This document shows positions 9,640 through 17,674 of a stretch of 64,000 nucleotides of DNA, in pieces. Origin of the DNA: Brasilonema sennae CENA114. Lineage in GTDB: Bacteria; Cyanobacteriota; Cyanobacteriia; Cyanobacteriales; Nostocaceae. The stretch spans positions 4,042,674 through 4,106,673 of the forward strand of contig NZ_CP030118.1 of the NCBI RefSeq assembly GCF_006968745.1. Reading direction: 5' to 3'. Every line of letters starts with the position of its first letter. The stretch's first letter is position 1. A program made the translations under genes and the position numbers. The notes beneath the pieces were generated by a model, which did not search any database, was not told the DNA's origin, and saw nothing but the letters and a program-made list of their open reading frames with translations.

Positions 9640-9770
9640 TCCCCCAGCACCCAGCACCCAAGCTAAGCGTGCTCCCTACTTCTTCCCCCTTACACCCTTA
9701 CAACGCCAGGTGCGCGACTGTCGGGAAACCCGCCCACAGCACTGGCTCCCCTTACACCCTGCCCCTAAGA
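9640..9770. repeat. Second repeat cluster upstream of apcA
   Basis: Holds CCCAGCACCCAGCACCCA, CTTACACCCTTACA and another copy of the GTCGGGAAACCCGCC...CACTGGCTCCCC module, here in inverted orientation to the preceding cluster. The two clusters could fold against each other in a transcript reading through from apcE. Confidence 0.6.
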
Positions 9771-10089
9771 CTATTGACTTGCAAAAGGTATTCTAAGCTT
9801 TGCCAACATTAGCTTTGTGACTGTCAGTAGAGCAGTAAACTTGAATTGCAATGTTACAAAGTATTAAGAGGAGTCATAATTGCTCAACAGAATGCCCGAA
9901 AATAATTCCGGAAGGTAACTGAGTTTATGAGCTTATGTACTAGCCATTACGCAAGCGCACTCGTTTAGTATTAGTTGCACCAGTTGTTTGGCTGTTGTAT
10001 CTAAAAGATGAGAAAATAAGCTTAGTTAACCAATCAAAGCCGCACCAGTTTAAGATTCTGGTTTTATTTAGTACTGGAGGAATCCATTA

Positions 10090-10575
10090 ATGAGTATCGT
10101 CACGAAGTCCATCGTGAATGCTGACGCAGAAGCGCGCTACCTCAGTCCTGGTGAACTAGACCGGATTAAGGGATTTGTTACTAGTGGTGAAAAGCGTCTC
10201 CGCATTGCTCAAGTTATCACCGAGAACCGCGAGCGTATTGTGAAGCAAGCTGGTGATCAACTGTTCCAAAGACGTCCTGATGTTGTTTCTCCTGGCGGTA
10301 ATGCTTACGGTCAAGAAATGACAGCTACCTGTTTGCGCGATTTGGATTACTACCTCCGTCTCGTCACTTACGGCGTTGTCGCTGGTGATGTCACCCCCAT
10401 TGAAGAAATTGGCCTTGTGGGTGTTCGCGAAATGTACAAGTCCCTTGGTACTCCAATTGAAGGTGTTGCTGAAGGTGTCCGTGGTTTGAAGAACGCTGCT
10501 GCGTCACTGATGTCTGGTGAAGACGCTGCTGAAGCTAGCGCTTACTTCGACTACGTAGTCGGTGGCTTGCAATAG
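10090..10575 (+). CDS. apcA: Allophycocyanin alpha subunit
   Basis: 161 residues, full family length, with a strong ribosome site (GGAGGAA). The phycocyanobilin attachment cysteine is C81 in TATCLRDLDYYLR. The whole sequence follows the globin-like phycobiliprotein fold. Pairs with ApcB to form the alpha-beta protomer of the phycobilisome core, passing excitation towards ApcE and photosystem II. The gene lies 66 nt upstream of apcB on the same strand. Codon choice looks strongly biased, as expected for one of the most abundant cell proteins. Confidence 0.98.
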   Translation: MSIVTKSIVNADAEARYLSPGELDRIKGFVTSGEKRLRIAQVITENRERIVKQAGDQLFQRRPDVVSPGGNAYGQEMTATCLRDLDYYLRLVTYGVVAGDVTPIEEIGLVGVREMYKSLGTPIEGVAEGVRGLKNAAASLMSGEDAAEASAYFDYVVGGLQ

Positions 10576-10641
10576 GGTGAAGTTATTTCCCTGCTGAAAC
10601 TGAACTAATGCAATAAGGTTGGAAATAAGGAATTAACTAAC

Positions 10642-11130
10642 ATGGCTCAAGACGCAATTACCTCTGTCATTAACTCTGCAGACGTTCAAGGTAAGTACTT
10701 GGATACTTCTGCTCTTCAAAAGCTTAAGAGCTACTTCTCAACTGGCGAACTGCGCGTACGTGCTGCTACCACCATTGCTGCTAACGCATCTGCAATTGTC
10801 AAAGAAGCTGTAGCTAAGGCTCTGTTGTATTCTGACATTACCCGTCCCGGTGGTAACATGTACACCACTCGTCGCTATGCTGCTTGCATCCGCGACTTGG
10901 ATTACTACCTCCGTTATGCTACCTACGCTATGTTGGCAGGCGATCCATCCATATTGGATGAGCGTGTCCTCAATGGCTTGAAAGAAACCTACAACTCCTT
11001 AGGTGTACCCGTCGGTGCTACCGTGCAAGCTATCCAAGCTATCAAAGAAGTGACTGCTAGCTTGGTAGGTCCTGACGCTGGTAAGGAAATGGGTGTTTAC
11101 TTGGATTACATTTCCTCCGGCTTAAGCTAA
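10642..11130 (+). CDS. apcB: Allophycocyanin beta subunit
   Basis: 162 residues, full length. The bilin-binding cysteine is C82 (YAACIRDLDYYLRY), and the asparagine methylated in this family is N72 (PGGNMYTTRRY). Forms the core protomer with ApcA. Spacing of 66 nt from apcA and the same strand support co-transcription. The following 232-nt gap to apcC contains a hairpin that may reduce read-through. Confidence 0.98.
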   Translation: MAQDAITSVINSADVQGKYLDTSALQKLKSYFSTGELRVRAATTIAANASAIVKEAVAKALLYSDITRPGGNMYTTRRYAACIRDLDYYLRYATYAMLAGDPSILDERVLNGLKETYNSLGVPVGATVQAIQAIKEVTASLVGPDAGKEMGVYLDYISSGLS

Positions 11131-11140
11131 AAGCTAGGTT

Positions 11141-11160
11141 GCACTTGAGAACTTAAGTGC
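11141..11160 (+). terminator. Hairpin after apcB (attenuator or partial terminator)
   Basis: GCACTT...AAGTGC stem with an 8-nt loop about 10 nt after the apcB stop, followed by a mildly T-rich stretch (GGCTTTATT). It could act as a partial terminator or an mRNA-stabilising end, separating abundant apcAB transcripts from apcC. There is no strong U-tract, so this is tentative. Confidence 0.4.
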
Positions 11161-11362
11161 GGCTTTATTAAGTAAGGTCTGGAAATCAGTCGTGAGTGCT
11201 AGAACTTTTAATCGCTTATCTTGCTAAAGATGCATGTATGATGAGTGTTAAAAGTTTAGTATTGATGCTTGATTTCCAGCCTTTGAGTGATTACATAAAA
11301 TATGCACTCATAATTTTTTGAAATAAAAAAGTTTCCATTTCACTATAGGGAGATATCAAAAC

Positions 11363-11569
11363 ATGGCAAGGATGTTTAAAATTACAGCTTGTGTTCCTAG
11401 TCAAACTCGGATTCGTACTCAGCGTGAACTGCAAAACACTTATTTCACTAAGTTAGTTCCCTACGAAAACTGGTTCAGTGAACAACAACGGATTCAAAAA
11501 GCCGGCGGCACAATTGTTAAGGTAGAGTTGGCTACTGGTAAGCGGGGAGCTAATACTGGCTTGTCTTAA
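11363..11569 (+). CDS. apcC: Phycobilisome small core linker (7.8 kDa)
   Basis: 68 residues, standard size. A single CpcD-like linker domain: MARMFKITACVPSQTRIRTQ at the start and GTIVKVELATGKRG at the end. Ribosome site AGGGAG, 11 nt before the ATG. It caps allophycocyanin trimers in the core cylinders. It is the last gene of the apc cluster and is followed by repeats and a terminator. Confidence 0.97.
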   Translation: MARMFKITACVPSQTRIRTQRELQNTYFTKLVPYENWFSEQQRIQKAGGTIVKVELATGKRGANTGLS

Positions 11570-11580
11570 TCTGACCAAAT

Positions 11581-11710
11581 CAGTGAACAGTGAACAGTGA
11601 ACAGTGAACAGTGATAACTGATAACTGGTAACTAATAACTGATATTAAAATCCCCGCTCATTCATTGATGGGGATTAACTGGTAACTGATAACTGGTAAC
11701 TGATAACTGT
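11581..11710. repeat. Heptameric short tandem repeats (STRR) after apcC
   Basis: CAGTGAA units in tandem (five at 11581-11613) passing into AACTGAT/AACTGGT units, interrupted by a 7-bp-stem hairpin (AATCCCC...GGGGATT, 11649-11676). This is the short tandemly repeated repetitive class known from heterocystous cyanobacteria. The same units appear inverted upstream of the glgB stop at about 32859-32930. Confidence 0.85.
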
Positions 11711-11753
11711 TAAGGCTACTTAGTTATGTGAATACGACTTGTAGGAAGTTGTT

Positions 11754-11778
11754 AAGAGGTCAGGTAGACCTCTTTTTT
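11754..11778 (+). terminator. Rho-independent terminator of the apc cluster
   Basis: Stem AGAGGTC / GACCTCT with a 5-nt loop, followed at once by a run of T. It lies 185 nt after the apcC stop, before the convergent LTxxQ gene. It is the only classical terminator downstream of the apc genes. Confidence 0.75.
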
Positions 11779-11815
11779 GTTTGCGCAAAACGCGGTTAAA
11801 AACCTGATTATTCTG

Positions 11816-12334
11816 CTAGCTTGATGGAGGTCGCTTTGGCATGTTCTGGTGAAATTTATCCAGTTGTTGTCGCTGTTCATCAGTGAAAACTGATTTCACT
11901 TGTTCATGAGATGACTGCATAATCTCCTCAATTTTTGCTTTTTGATCATTACTAAGATTCAAGTCAGCAAAAGGACCTTTTTTGCCTTCTGGTGGTGGCA
12001 TAGGAATACCAGGACCAGGACCACCAAAGCCACCGTCCATCCCACCTCTACGGTTTCTCATTTGAGCGACTTTTTGTTCTAATGTCTGCCGTTGTTCTGA
12101 TGTGAGAAGGGCATCTATTTTTTCTTTGGTTTGTTTGTCAATTTCGTCCAAACGTTGTTTTTGGTCATCACTCAGGTTTATATTTGGAGGTTGACCTGGT
12201 GGTCCTGATTGGGGAAAGTTTTGCGCATGGAAAGCTGGACTTGATGGGAAGGGAAAAGCTTGTGCGCTTAAAGGAACAGCTATCAAAGTCAGCCCAATCA
12301 CTACAGAGAACATCTTGACAAGTTTGAGTTTCAT
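11816..12334 (-). CDS. Exported LTxxQ-motif (Spy/CpxP-like) protein
   Basis: 172 residues. Signal peptide of about 26 residues ending AQA. The mature part has two similar halves, each with an LSDDQKQRLDEI- or LSNDQKAKIEEI-type helix followed by LTSEQRQTL or FTDEQRQQL. These are LTxxQ motifs of the Spy/CpxP periplasmic family, separated by a Gly/Pro-rich linker (GGFGGPGPGIPMPPPEG). Family members are envelope-stress chaperones or metal sensors; the role here is inferred only. Ribosome site GAGGT, 4 nt before the ATG. No two-component system is adjacent. Confidence 0.75.
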   Translation of the reverse strand: MKLKLVKMFSVVIGLTLIAVPLSAQAFPFPSSPAFHAQNFPQSGPPGQPPNINLSDDQKQRLDEIDKQTKEKIDALLTSEQRQTLEQKVAQMRNRRGGMDGGFGGPGPGIPMPPPEGKKGPFADLNLSNDQKAKIEEIMQSSHEQVKSVFTDEQRQQLDKFHQNMPKRPPSS

Positions 12335-12762
12335 TATGACCTCGTTGCCAATTTATTGAGTTCGACATTCAAATCATAAGAATTTCTATGATTCTTTGAG
12401 ATGGGGGAAAAGTCCCAAATCTCACTTTTTTGTCGTAGAGAAAAAGTACTAAATTCAAACAGGACTTTTCTCCTACTTGATCGGCATAGGGGTGTAAGGG
12501 TGTGGGGGTGTAGGGGTGTGGGGGAAATCTGGCGGTATTTTATTTCGATGGGTAAAATCTGGGTTGACAGCGTAATATTCTTCTCATACCTGTCGCAAAG
12601 TTTGAGTACTGTAATGATCGCCCCTGCTTGGTGGGAGTTCTCGGTTTGCTCAAGTCTGATCCTGAAACACAGAATCAACAACTTAATCCCTTTTGAGTGC
12701 AAGTTGGTATCATTAACGTCAACTCCAAACGATCGCACCTTACAATTTAAATTTTATTCGTC
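12335..12762. other. Divergent intergenic region upstream of ftsW
   Basis: About 430 bp between the LTxxQ gene and ftsW, which are divergent. It contains a short G-rich tandem of GGGTGTA/GGGTGTG units at about 12487-12527. No gene is convincing; the overlapping open frames on both strands have no protein-like composition. Confidence 0.4.
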
Positions 12763-13956
12763 GTGAATCTACGCCGCCTGACTTTATTATTTGATGACTC
12801 CGTGTCCAGCTGGGCATTAGAAGCGCGTTTATTGCGCTGGTTAACACTGGTTTGGCTGTTTGTGGGATTAGTGATGCTGTTTTCGGCATCCTATCCCGTA
12901 GCCGATGTTCGTCAACATGACGGAATGTACTACTTTAAACGTCAACTTTTGTGGGTACTAGTCGGTTTAATAGTATTCAATATTGTTGTTCATTTGCCTT
13001 TGCATAAAGTTTTGGGCATATCTCATTGGTTTGTGATAGTGCTTTTAGGGTTGATTTTCGCGACTTTAGTACCGGGAGTAGGAAAGAAGGCTTTTGACGC
13101 ATCCCGGTGGATAGCTTTAGGACCGATTCCAATTCAACCTTCTGAATTAATTAAACCTTTTTTGGTGTTGCAAAGTGCCCGACTTTTTGGTCAGTGGGAA
13201 AACCTGAGTTGGCGTGTTCGCTTCTTTTGGCTGGGGATTTTTGGTCTGGTTCTTTTAGGTATTTTAGGACAACCTAACTTGAGCACAACCGCACTGTGTG
13301 GTATGACGATTTGGTTTATTGCCCTTGCTGCTGGATTACCTTACAAGTACTTAGGAGGAACTGCAATTGGGGGAGTGTTGTTGGCAGTACTTAGTATTAG
13401 TATCAAGGAATATCAGCGTAAGCGGGTGTTGTCATTCCTCAATCCTTGGGCTGATGCAACTGGGGATGGCTATCAACTGGTGCAAAGTTTGCTAGCTGTA
13501 GGTTCTGGTAGACAATGGGGTGCAGGATTTGGGCTTTCTCAACAAAAGCAGTTTTATTTGCCAATTCAGGATACTGATTTTATTTTTGCTGTGTTTGCTG
13601 AGGAGTTTGGCTTTGTTGGTGGTGTTGTGCTGTTGTTATTGATTGCTTTATACGCCACTTTAGGATTAATTATCGCTCTGAAGGCAAAGCATCCAGTGTA
13701 TCGATTGGTGGCGATCGGTGTCACAATTTTGATGGTGGGACAATCTTTACTCCACATTGGTGTGACTACTGGTGCTTTGCCAACAACGGGTTTGCCATTG
13801 CCCATGTTTAGTTATGGTGGAAATTCGATGATTGCAAGTTTGATGGCATCTGGTTTGATTATTCGGGTTGCACGCCAGAGTAGTGAAGCTGAGGTGGTAC
13901 CGTTGCGAGAGGAAGGTGAGAAGAGGCGCAAACGACGGCTATTTCAAAAAAAATAA
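12763..13956 (+). CDS. ftsW: FtsW/RodA-type peptidoglycan polymerase (FtsW)
   Basis: 397 residues with a GTG start. About ten transmembrane segments of the SEDS family. Diagnostic motifs: the substrate-site loop PIQPSELIKPF near residue 125, GDGYQLVQSLLAVGSG, FIFAVFAEEFGF, and TTGLPLPMFSYGGNSM near the C-terminus. SEDS proteins polymerise lipid II glycan strands with a cognate class B penicillin-binding protein; a candidate partner (FtsI-like) lies at 37.9 kb in this window. I favour FtsW over RodA on resemblance to the Nostoc FtsW sequence as I remember it. The C-terminal tail is basic (KRRKRRLF). Confidence 0.85.
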   Translation: MNLRRLTLLFDDSVSSWALEARLLRWLTLVWLFVGLVMLFSASYPVADVRQHDGMYYFKRQLLWVLVGLIVFNIVVHLPLHKVLGISHWFVIVLLGLIFATLVPGVGKKAFDASRWIALGPIPIQPSELIKPFLVLQSARLFGQWENLSWRVRFFWLGIFGLVLLGILGQPNLSTTALCGMTIWFIALAAGLPYKYLGGTAIGGVLLAVLSISIKEYQRKRVLSFLNPWADATGDGYQLVQSLLAVGSGRQWGAGFGLSQQKQFYLPIQDTDFIFAVFAEEFGFVGGVVLLLLIALYATLGLIIALKAKHPVYRLVAIGVTILMVGQSLLHIGVTTGALPTTGLPLPMFSYGGNSMIASLMASGLIIRVARQSSEAEVVPLREEGEKRRKRRLFQKK

Positions 13957-13968
13957 GCAATACACAGC

Positions 13969-13998
13969 TGTAGAGACGTTACATGTAACGTCTCTACA
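13969..13998. terminator. 30-nt perfect palindrome after ftsW
   Basis: TGTAGAGACGTTACA and its exact reverse complement abut, with no loop bases between them, 12 nt after the ftsW stop. It probably works as a transcript 3' end. Sequences of the TAGAGACGT...ACGTCTCTA type are, as I recall, dispersed in Nostocales genomes, so it may also be a mobile palindrome. Confidence 0.6.
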
Positions 13999-14195
13999 TT
14001 ATTCATGATGGTGTATGTGATTCTTGAAAGAACCGTTATATATCACCTCAGTTGTGCATAAGTTAATTTTGGTTTTCTCTATAAAATAATGTGTAAGTAT
14101 CAGCAAAAAATTTCATTGTGCTGCTTTGGGGTCTCATCTACAGAATTTGCATTTTGTCAATAACCTAGGTTTTCATATTTCCTGCATCTCGCGCT

Positions 14196-14969
14196 ATGAG
14201 TGAAAACACCCGTGTCAAAACAATTTTGCTCTTGGCGGCGAATCCAAGAAATACTTCCCAGTTACGACTGGATGAAGAGGTACGGGAAATTGATGAGGGA
14301 TTGCGACGGGCTAATAAGCGAGAACTGTTTAAGTTAGAGCAAAAATGGGCTGTGCGATAGCTTCGCTGCTGCGCGGAGCGCAGATCGCGCGACTTCTATC
14401 GAGCAATCCTCGACACTCAACCCCAAATTATACACTTTTGCGGACACGGAGCTGGTGAAGATGGCATTGTGCTGGAAGATGACACGGGGCAGATAGCACT
14501 TGTGCAAGCAGATGCGTTGGCGAGTATGTTTAAGCTATTTGCCAAAAAGGGAGTTGAGTCTGTTGCCACTGTTAGTTCTAAAACGGTACGCTTATGGAAT
14601 CTGCAAGGGCAGGAACTGACAACCCTCAAAGGTCATAGCGGTTCTGTCTTGAGCATCGCTTTCAGCCCGGATGGAAAAACCATTGCCACTAGCAGTTATC
14701 ACAACACGGTACGGTTGTGGAATCTGCAAGGGCAGGAACTGACAACCCTCAAAGGTCATAGCGGTTCTGTCTTGAGCATCGCTTTCAGCCTGGATGGAAA
14801 AACCATTGCCACTAGCAGTGACGACAACACGGTACGCTTGTGGAATCTGGATTTGGATGACTTACTCGCACGCGGTTGCGCTTGGGTGCATGATTATTTG
14901 AAGAATAACCGCAGTGTTCAGGATGAGGATCGTAAGCTGTGTGATGATGTTGGCACTCCCCGTCGGTGA
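14196..14969 (+). pseudogene. Relic of a CHAT-WD40 protein, internally deleted and with an in-frame stop
   Basis: The frame opens at the ATG at 14196 and reads like CHAT-domain starts (ILLLAANPRNTSQLRLDEE). It meets TAG at 14358-14360 inside a roughly 33-nt GC-rich palindromic insert (GCTGCTGCGCGGAGCGCAG), and then resumes in the same frame with FYRAILDTQPQIIHFCGHGA. After about residue 125 it jumps straight to the last WD40 repeats (SGSVLSIAFSPDGKTIATSS twice, TVRLWNL three times) and the usual C-terminal tail. The remaining CHAT core, any STAND ATPase and most WD40 blades are missing. The complete ancestor would be a large signalling or conflict-system protein; this copy is almost certainly inactive. 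Confidence 0.8.
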
Positions 14970-15010
14970 GTTGGGTTGTGGAATGATACGTATGTTGCAT
15001 TCATACGTGT

Positions 15011-15115
15011 TACCTCACCCTGCCCTGTCGGGCATCCCTCTCCTTATAAAGGAGAGGGAAAGTTACCTCATCCTGCCCTGTCGGGCATCCCTCTCGTTAT
15101 TAAGGAGAGGGAAAG
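15011..15115. repeat. Tandem copies of a 50-bp dispersed repeat
   Basis: TGCCCTGTCGGGCATCCCTC followed by TCCTTATAAAGGAGAGGGAA occurs at 15011-15060 and again, slightly changed, at 15066-15115. Each unit is two small hairpins. Related CTCTCCTTA...TAAGGAGAG hairpins occur at 2116, 2455 and inside a coding exon at 49427. Confidence 0.8.
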
Positions 15116-15201
15116 ATTTTTACGCAGTAAAAAGTGAGGGTGAGGTTGGATTGCGGCGATCGCGCAAAGTACCTGCTTTTAGGTGGCGATCGCTCTTTAA
15201 T

Positions 15202-15376
15202 TCAAAGCCAAGATTCTAAAGATAACGTTCTAACTTGCTGAATGCGGTCAAAGTCGCTATCAGCTGAGACTACGGTGAGATTGTGTTCTATGGCGATGGG
15301 CAAAGCCCCGCCAAGGGCGAACGCGTGTCGATTCAATTTCTTCAATAAGTAGTCGTTCAATAGTCACTGTGCTAAA
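15202..15376 (-). pseudogene. vapBC relic: PIN toxin C-terminus with fused antitoxin tail
   Basis: On the minus strand the last 30 or so codons read EHNLTVVSADSDFDRIQQV...LSLESWL and stop (TGA at 15202-15204). That is the usual C-terminus of a cyanobacterial PIN toxin, with the ADSDFDR acidic motif. Upstream a repeat insert (GCGTTCGCCCTTGGCGGGGC) joins it to VTIERLLIEEIEST, which resembles an antitoxin C-terminus. Most of both genes is gone. Too short to be functional. Confidence 0.55.
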
Positions 15377-15434
15377 GAAATTGGTAGGTGAGTAAGTAAG
15401 TCGTGGAGAAAATTTACAAGTATGTAACAAAGAG

Positions 15435-16004
15435 TTAAGCAGAAGAATTAGAGTTAAATATTACACGTTGCGTACTGTAATGTCCTTTTTCTCCTCTCGT
15501 TTGGACTCCATTAATAACGGCATAGGCAAGGTCTAACTCATCCTCAAAAGTTTTCGCGGCTAGTTCATCTTTTTTGAGATGTTGCCATTCCAATTCAATC
15601 GGGTTCATTTCTGAGCAATATTTGGGTAGAAAGAAGATGTACAAACCCATGTCTTTCCACTTTGACCATAATTGCTGTACTTCTTTACACCGATGAATCG
15701 GGCCGTTGTCCTGCACGATTACTCTGATGCGTCCTGTTTTTTGGGCTTCTGCGGCTTCCTGGTTCATCATCTGTATATAAGATTTGCGTGAAACGCCGCC
15801 AATGACCAAACCGTACACAAAACTAATTACGGGTTGAAGAAACCCAATAATACTTAACCTTCGCCCTCGGCATTTACTTTGCTCTAAGCGTTTTTGCTCG
15901 CCTCGGAAGTAATAGCTGTAGCTAGGTTCACTCCAGGCACAAAATCCTGATTCATCCATATACTTTAAATCTATTTCCCCAGCAGCCGCTGATAATTCCA
16001 GCAT
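15435..16004 (-). CDS. IS630 transposase, catalytic part (second frame)
   Basis: 189 residues from its first ATG, though the frame is open further upstream to about 16098 and would be entered by frameshifting. It carries the DDE triad: D in YMDESGF, D in VIVQDNGPIHR and E in NPIELEWQHLK. Read alone it lacks the DNA-binding domain. With a -1 shift at the A7G5 run around 16085-16096, the fused protein would be about 345 residues, the family's normal length. Confidence 0.8.
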   Translation of the reverse strand: MLELSAAAGEIDLKYMDESGFCAWSEPSYSYYFRGEQKRLEQSKCRGRRLSIIGFLQPVISFVYGLVIGGVSRKSYIQMMNQEAAEAQKTGRIRVIVQDNGPIHRCKEVQQLWSKWKDMGLYIFFLPKYCSEMNPIELEWQHLKKDELAAKTFEDELDLAYAVINGVQTRGEKGHYSTQRVIFNSNSSA

Positions 16005-16033
16005 TTCTAAGTCTGCCTGTTTGATTTGCTGTA

Positions 16034-16489
16034 TTACAGGATCTTGCTTTCCTTTGTGGCTTTTTCTAGTTCGCTTCCAAATGACCCCCTTTTTTTCAGT
16101 ACCTGTCTTAACCAGTCAGGACTTAATTTTACCGAACGTTCTTGTTCTAATTTTTGGGCTAACTGAACGCTGTTATATGTACGTGGGTCTTTCTCTAAAC
16201 ATTCTTCTAAAAACACCATGTCAGTTTCCACCCACCTTGCTTTTCCTCCTCGCCCTGGTTTTTCCCAAAGCCCATTCATTCCTAGCTTTTGCCACTTATG
16301 CAAAACTTCTCGCACCGTTTGTGCAGTCCAGTTAAAGTGAGCCGCTATCTTCTCTATGTACCAACCATGTGCGCTCAATCTAATCACTTCTGCTCTGTCT
16401 TTCACTTTCTGCGGTACATCTGCCGTTCTCAGGTTGAAAAGAGTTTTATCTTGTTCTGGAGCCAGAAATACCCTTAAACGGCTGCCCAT
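16034..16489 (-). CDS. IS630 transposase, helix-turn-helix part (first frame)
   Basis: 151 residues with the N-terminal winged helix-turn-helix region of IS630 transposases (RAEVIRLSAHGWYIEKIA, WTAQTVREVLHKW) and the linker WEKPGRGGKARW. The frame changes after VLKK at a run of seven A and five G on the coding strand. The -1 frame continues with family-like sequence (KGVIWKRTRKSHKGKQDP) into the catalytic frame. This is either programmed frameshifting or an inactivating indel; the run of seven A makes the first plausible. Confidence 0.8.
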   Translation of the reverse strand: MGSRLRVFLAPEQDKTLFNLRTADVPQKVKDRAEVIRLSAHGWYIEKIAAHFNWTAQTVREVLHKWQKLGMNGLWEKPGRGGKARWVETDMVFLEECLEKDPRTYNSVQLAQKLEQERSVKLSPDWLRQVLKKRGSFGSELEKATKESKIL

Positions 16490-16614
16490 ATCTCTGTTAC
16501 CTTGGTAGACACATTATACGTATTTACTTATATTTACACAGTTTGGTTTTTTCACCTCGTTCTACTTACTAATTATCGATAACATTCTGAGTAGAAAGTT
16601 TAATCGAACAACAT

Positions 16615-16869
16615 ATGCAAAGCGTAACAGTACATTACCGTGTTGGAGAGGATGGTATTTTGCATTTAGATCTCCCGATCGGACTCACCAATGCAGAATT
16701 AGAAGTCACTGTCACATTTCAAGCTGTAACGTTAACAACTCAACAGAATATACCACAAGGTAAAGGCTGGCCCGCTGGTTTTTTTGAAGAGACTTTTGGA
16801 GTTTGTAAAGATGACCCCATAGTCATCGATTCTGAGGGGATTTTTGAAGATGGCGAAGAATTGGCATGA
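16615..16869 (+). CDS. vapB: Antitoxin of a vapBC pair (cyanobacterial type)
   Basis: 84 residues beginning MQSVTVHYRVGEDGILHLDL and ending in an acidic tail (FEDGEELA), with a GWPAGFFEETFG motif in the toxin-binding half. I recognise this as the small antitoxin class usually paired with PIN toxins in cyanobacteria. The stop overlaps the next start as ATGA. Since the toxin gene has an in-frame stop, the antitoxin may now act alone or against related toxins. Confidence 0.7.
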   Translation: MQSVTVHYRVGEDGILHLDLPIGLTNAELEVTVTFQAVTLTTQQNIPQGKGWPAGFFEETFGVCKDDPIVIDSEGIFEDGEELA

Positions 16870-17270
16870 AGTATTTGTTAGATACAAACGTTTGCGTGAG
16901 ATACTTAAATGGTGAATCTGATTTACTCAGGCGACGCCTACAAAGGACTAATTTAGAAGATATAGCAGTTTGTTCTGTCGTCAAGATGGAATTGTTTTAT
17001 GGAGCAATGCGAAGCAATAATCCTGATGTGTCTTGGCGCAAATAGCAGAGGTTCCTTGAAGTTTTAGTTTCACTCCCTTTTGATGATATTGCTGCTTTGA
17101 TAGCTGGAAGAGTTCGCGCTCAACTCGTTAATCTTGGTACACCCATCGGAGCTAACGATTTGTTAATTGCTTCTATCACTCTTGCTCATAACTTAACTTT
17201 AGTAACACACAATACTGATGAATTTTGTACAGTAGAAGGATTACGTATTGAGGATTGGGAACTTGAGTAA
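16866..17270 (+). pseudogene. vapC: PIN toxin gene (vapC) with an in-frame amber codon
   Basis: A 134-codon frame that is intact except for TAG at codon 60 (17043-17045), between VSWRK and QRFLEVL. It has MKYLLDTNVCVRYL (first acid D6), VVKMELFYG, IGANDLLIA and the C-terminal THNTDEF acids. A one-base change from AAG, CAG or GAG would give this TAG. The sequence on both sides is undamaged, so the mutation is probably recent and may have been selected to disarm the toxin. A suppressor tRNA or sequencing error is the alternative. Confidence 0.8.
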
Positions 17271-17674
17271 TAAGCTGTCGCGCTTTTAATTGCAGCAAAG
17301 GAGAATGCTGCTACAGTAAAGAACAGAATAACAGAATTTTGTTGTGGACAACTGTATTGCCAGAGCACCCACCTTCAGCGATCGCTTGAGAAATTATCTG
17401 CTGCCCCTTCATTTAACTTTGTTAAGAATCTTTAAGTAAATGCATAAGTCGATTTTCCTGACATGTATTTAAAACCAATGGAAAGACAAAGAGGTTAAGA
17501 GGAAACAAATTTACTCTTTTTCTCAACCTTTTCACGTGTCCAGATGCACACAGTTTATGACGATAAGTTCAAAACAGAAGAAAAACTTTAAGCTTTTCTT
17601 CCAATGACTTCATAAAAACAGTGTGCTTTGATACATGTAGTCAAATTGACTCAAAATTAACAAGGGGGCTGAAA
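17271..17674. other. Intergenic region upstream of the exported CxxCH pair
   Basis: About 400 bp with no convincing gene. A GTG-initiated extension of the next gene from 17621 is possible but lacks a ribosome site. The first part still carries the 3' flank of the vapBC relic. Confidence 0.4.

Larger units (their letters stand above)
9286..10089. other. apcE-apcA intergenic region
   Basis: 804 bp, long for this operon. The first half is filled with palindromic repeat modules (listed separately). The second half, from about 9780, is AT-rich and repeat-free and probably carries the apcA promoter. The apcA ribosome site GGAGGAA lies 8 nt before the ATG at 10090. No coding frame looks real. Confidence 0.5.
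15390..16570. mobile_element. IS630-family insertion sequence
   Basis: About 1.18 kb carrying a two-frame IS630 transposase. The ends show imperfect inverted similarity: AGTAAGTAAGTCGTGGAGAAAA at the left against AGTAAGTAGAACGAGGTGAAAA read inward from 16570. IS630 elements target TA; I could not fix the exact TA boundary, so the ends may be a few bases off. It lies between a vapC relic and a vapBC operon. Confidence 0.7.

Noticed and set aside
9295..9650. Three overlapping minus-strand frames after apcE
   Set aside because: All lie on palindromic repeats; no ribosome site and no family resemblance.
11581..11710. CRISPR-like tandem repeats after apcC
   Set aside because: Units are 7 nt without spacers; this is the STRR class, not a CRISPR array.
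12401..12766. 121-codon forward frame before ftsW
   Set aside because: Overlaps a divergent frame and a G-rich tandem repeat and lacks a ribosome site or recognisable domain.
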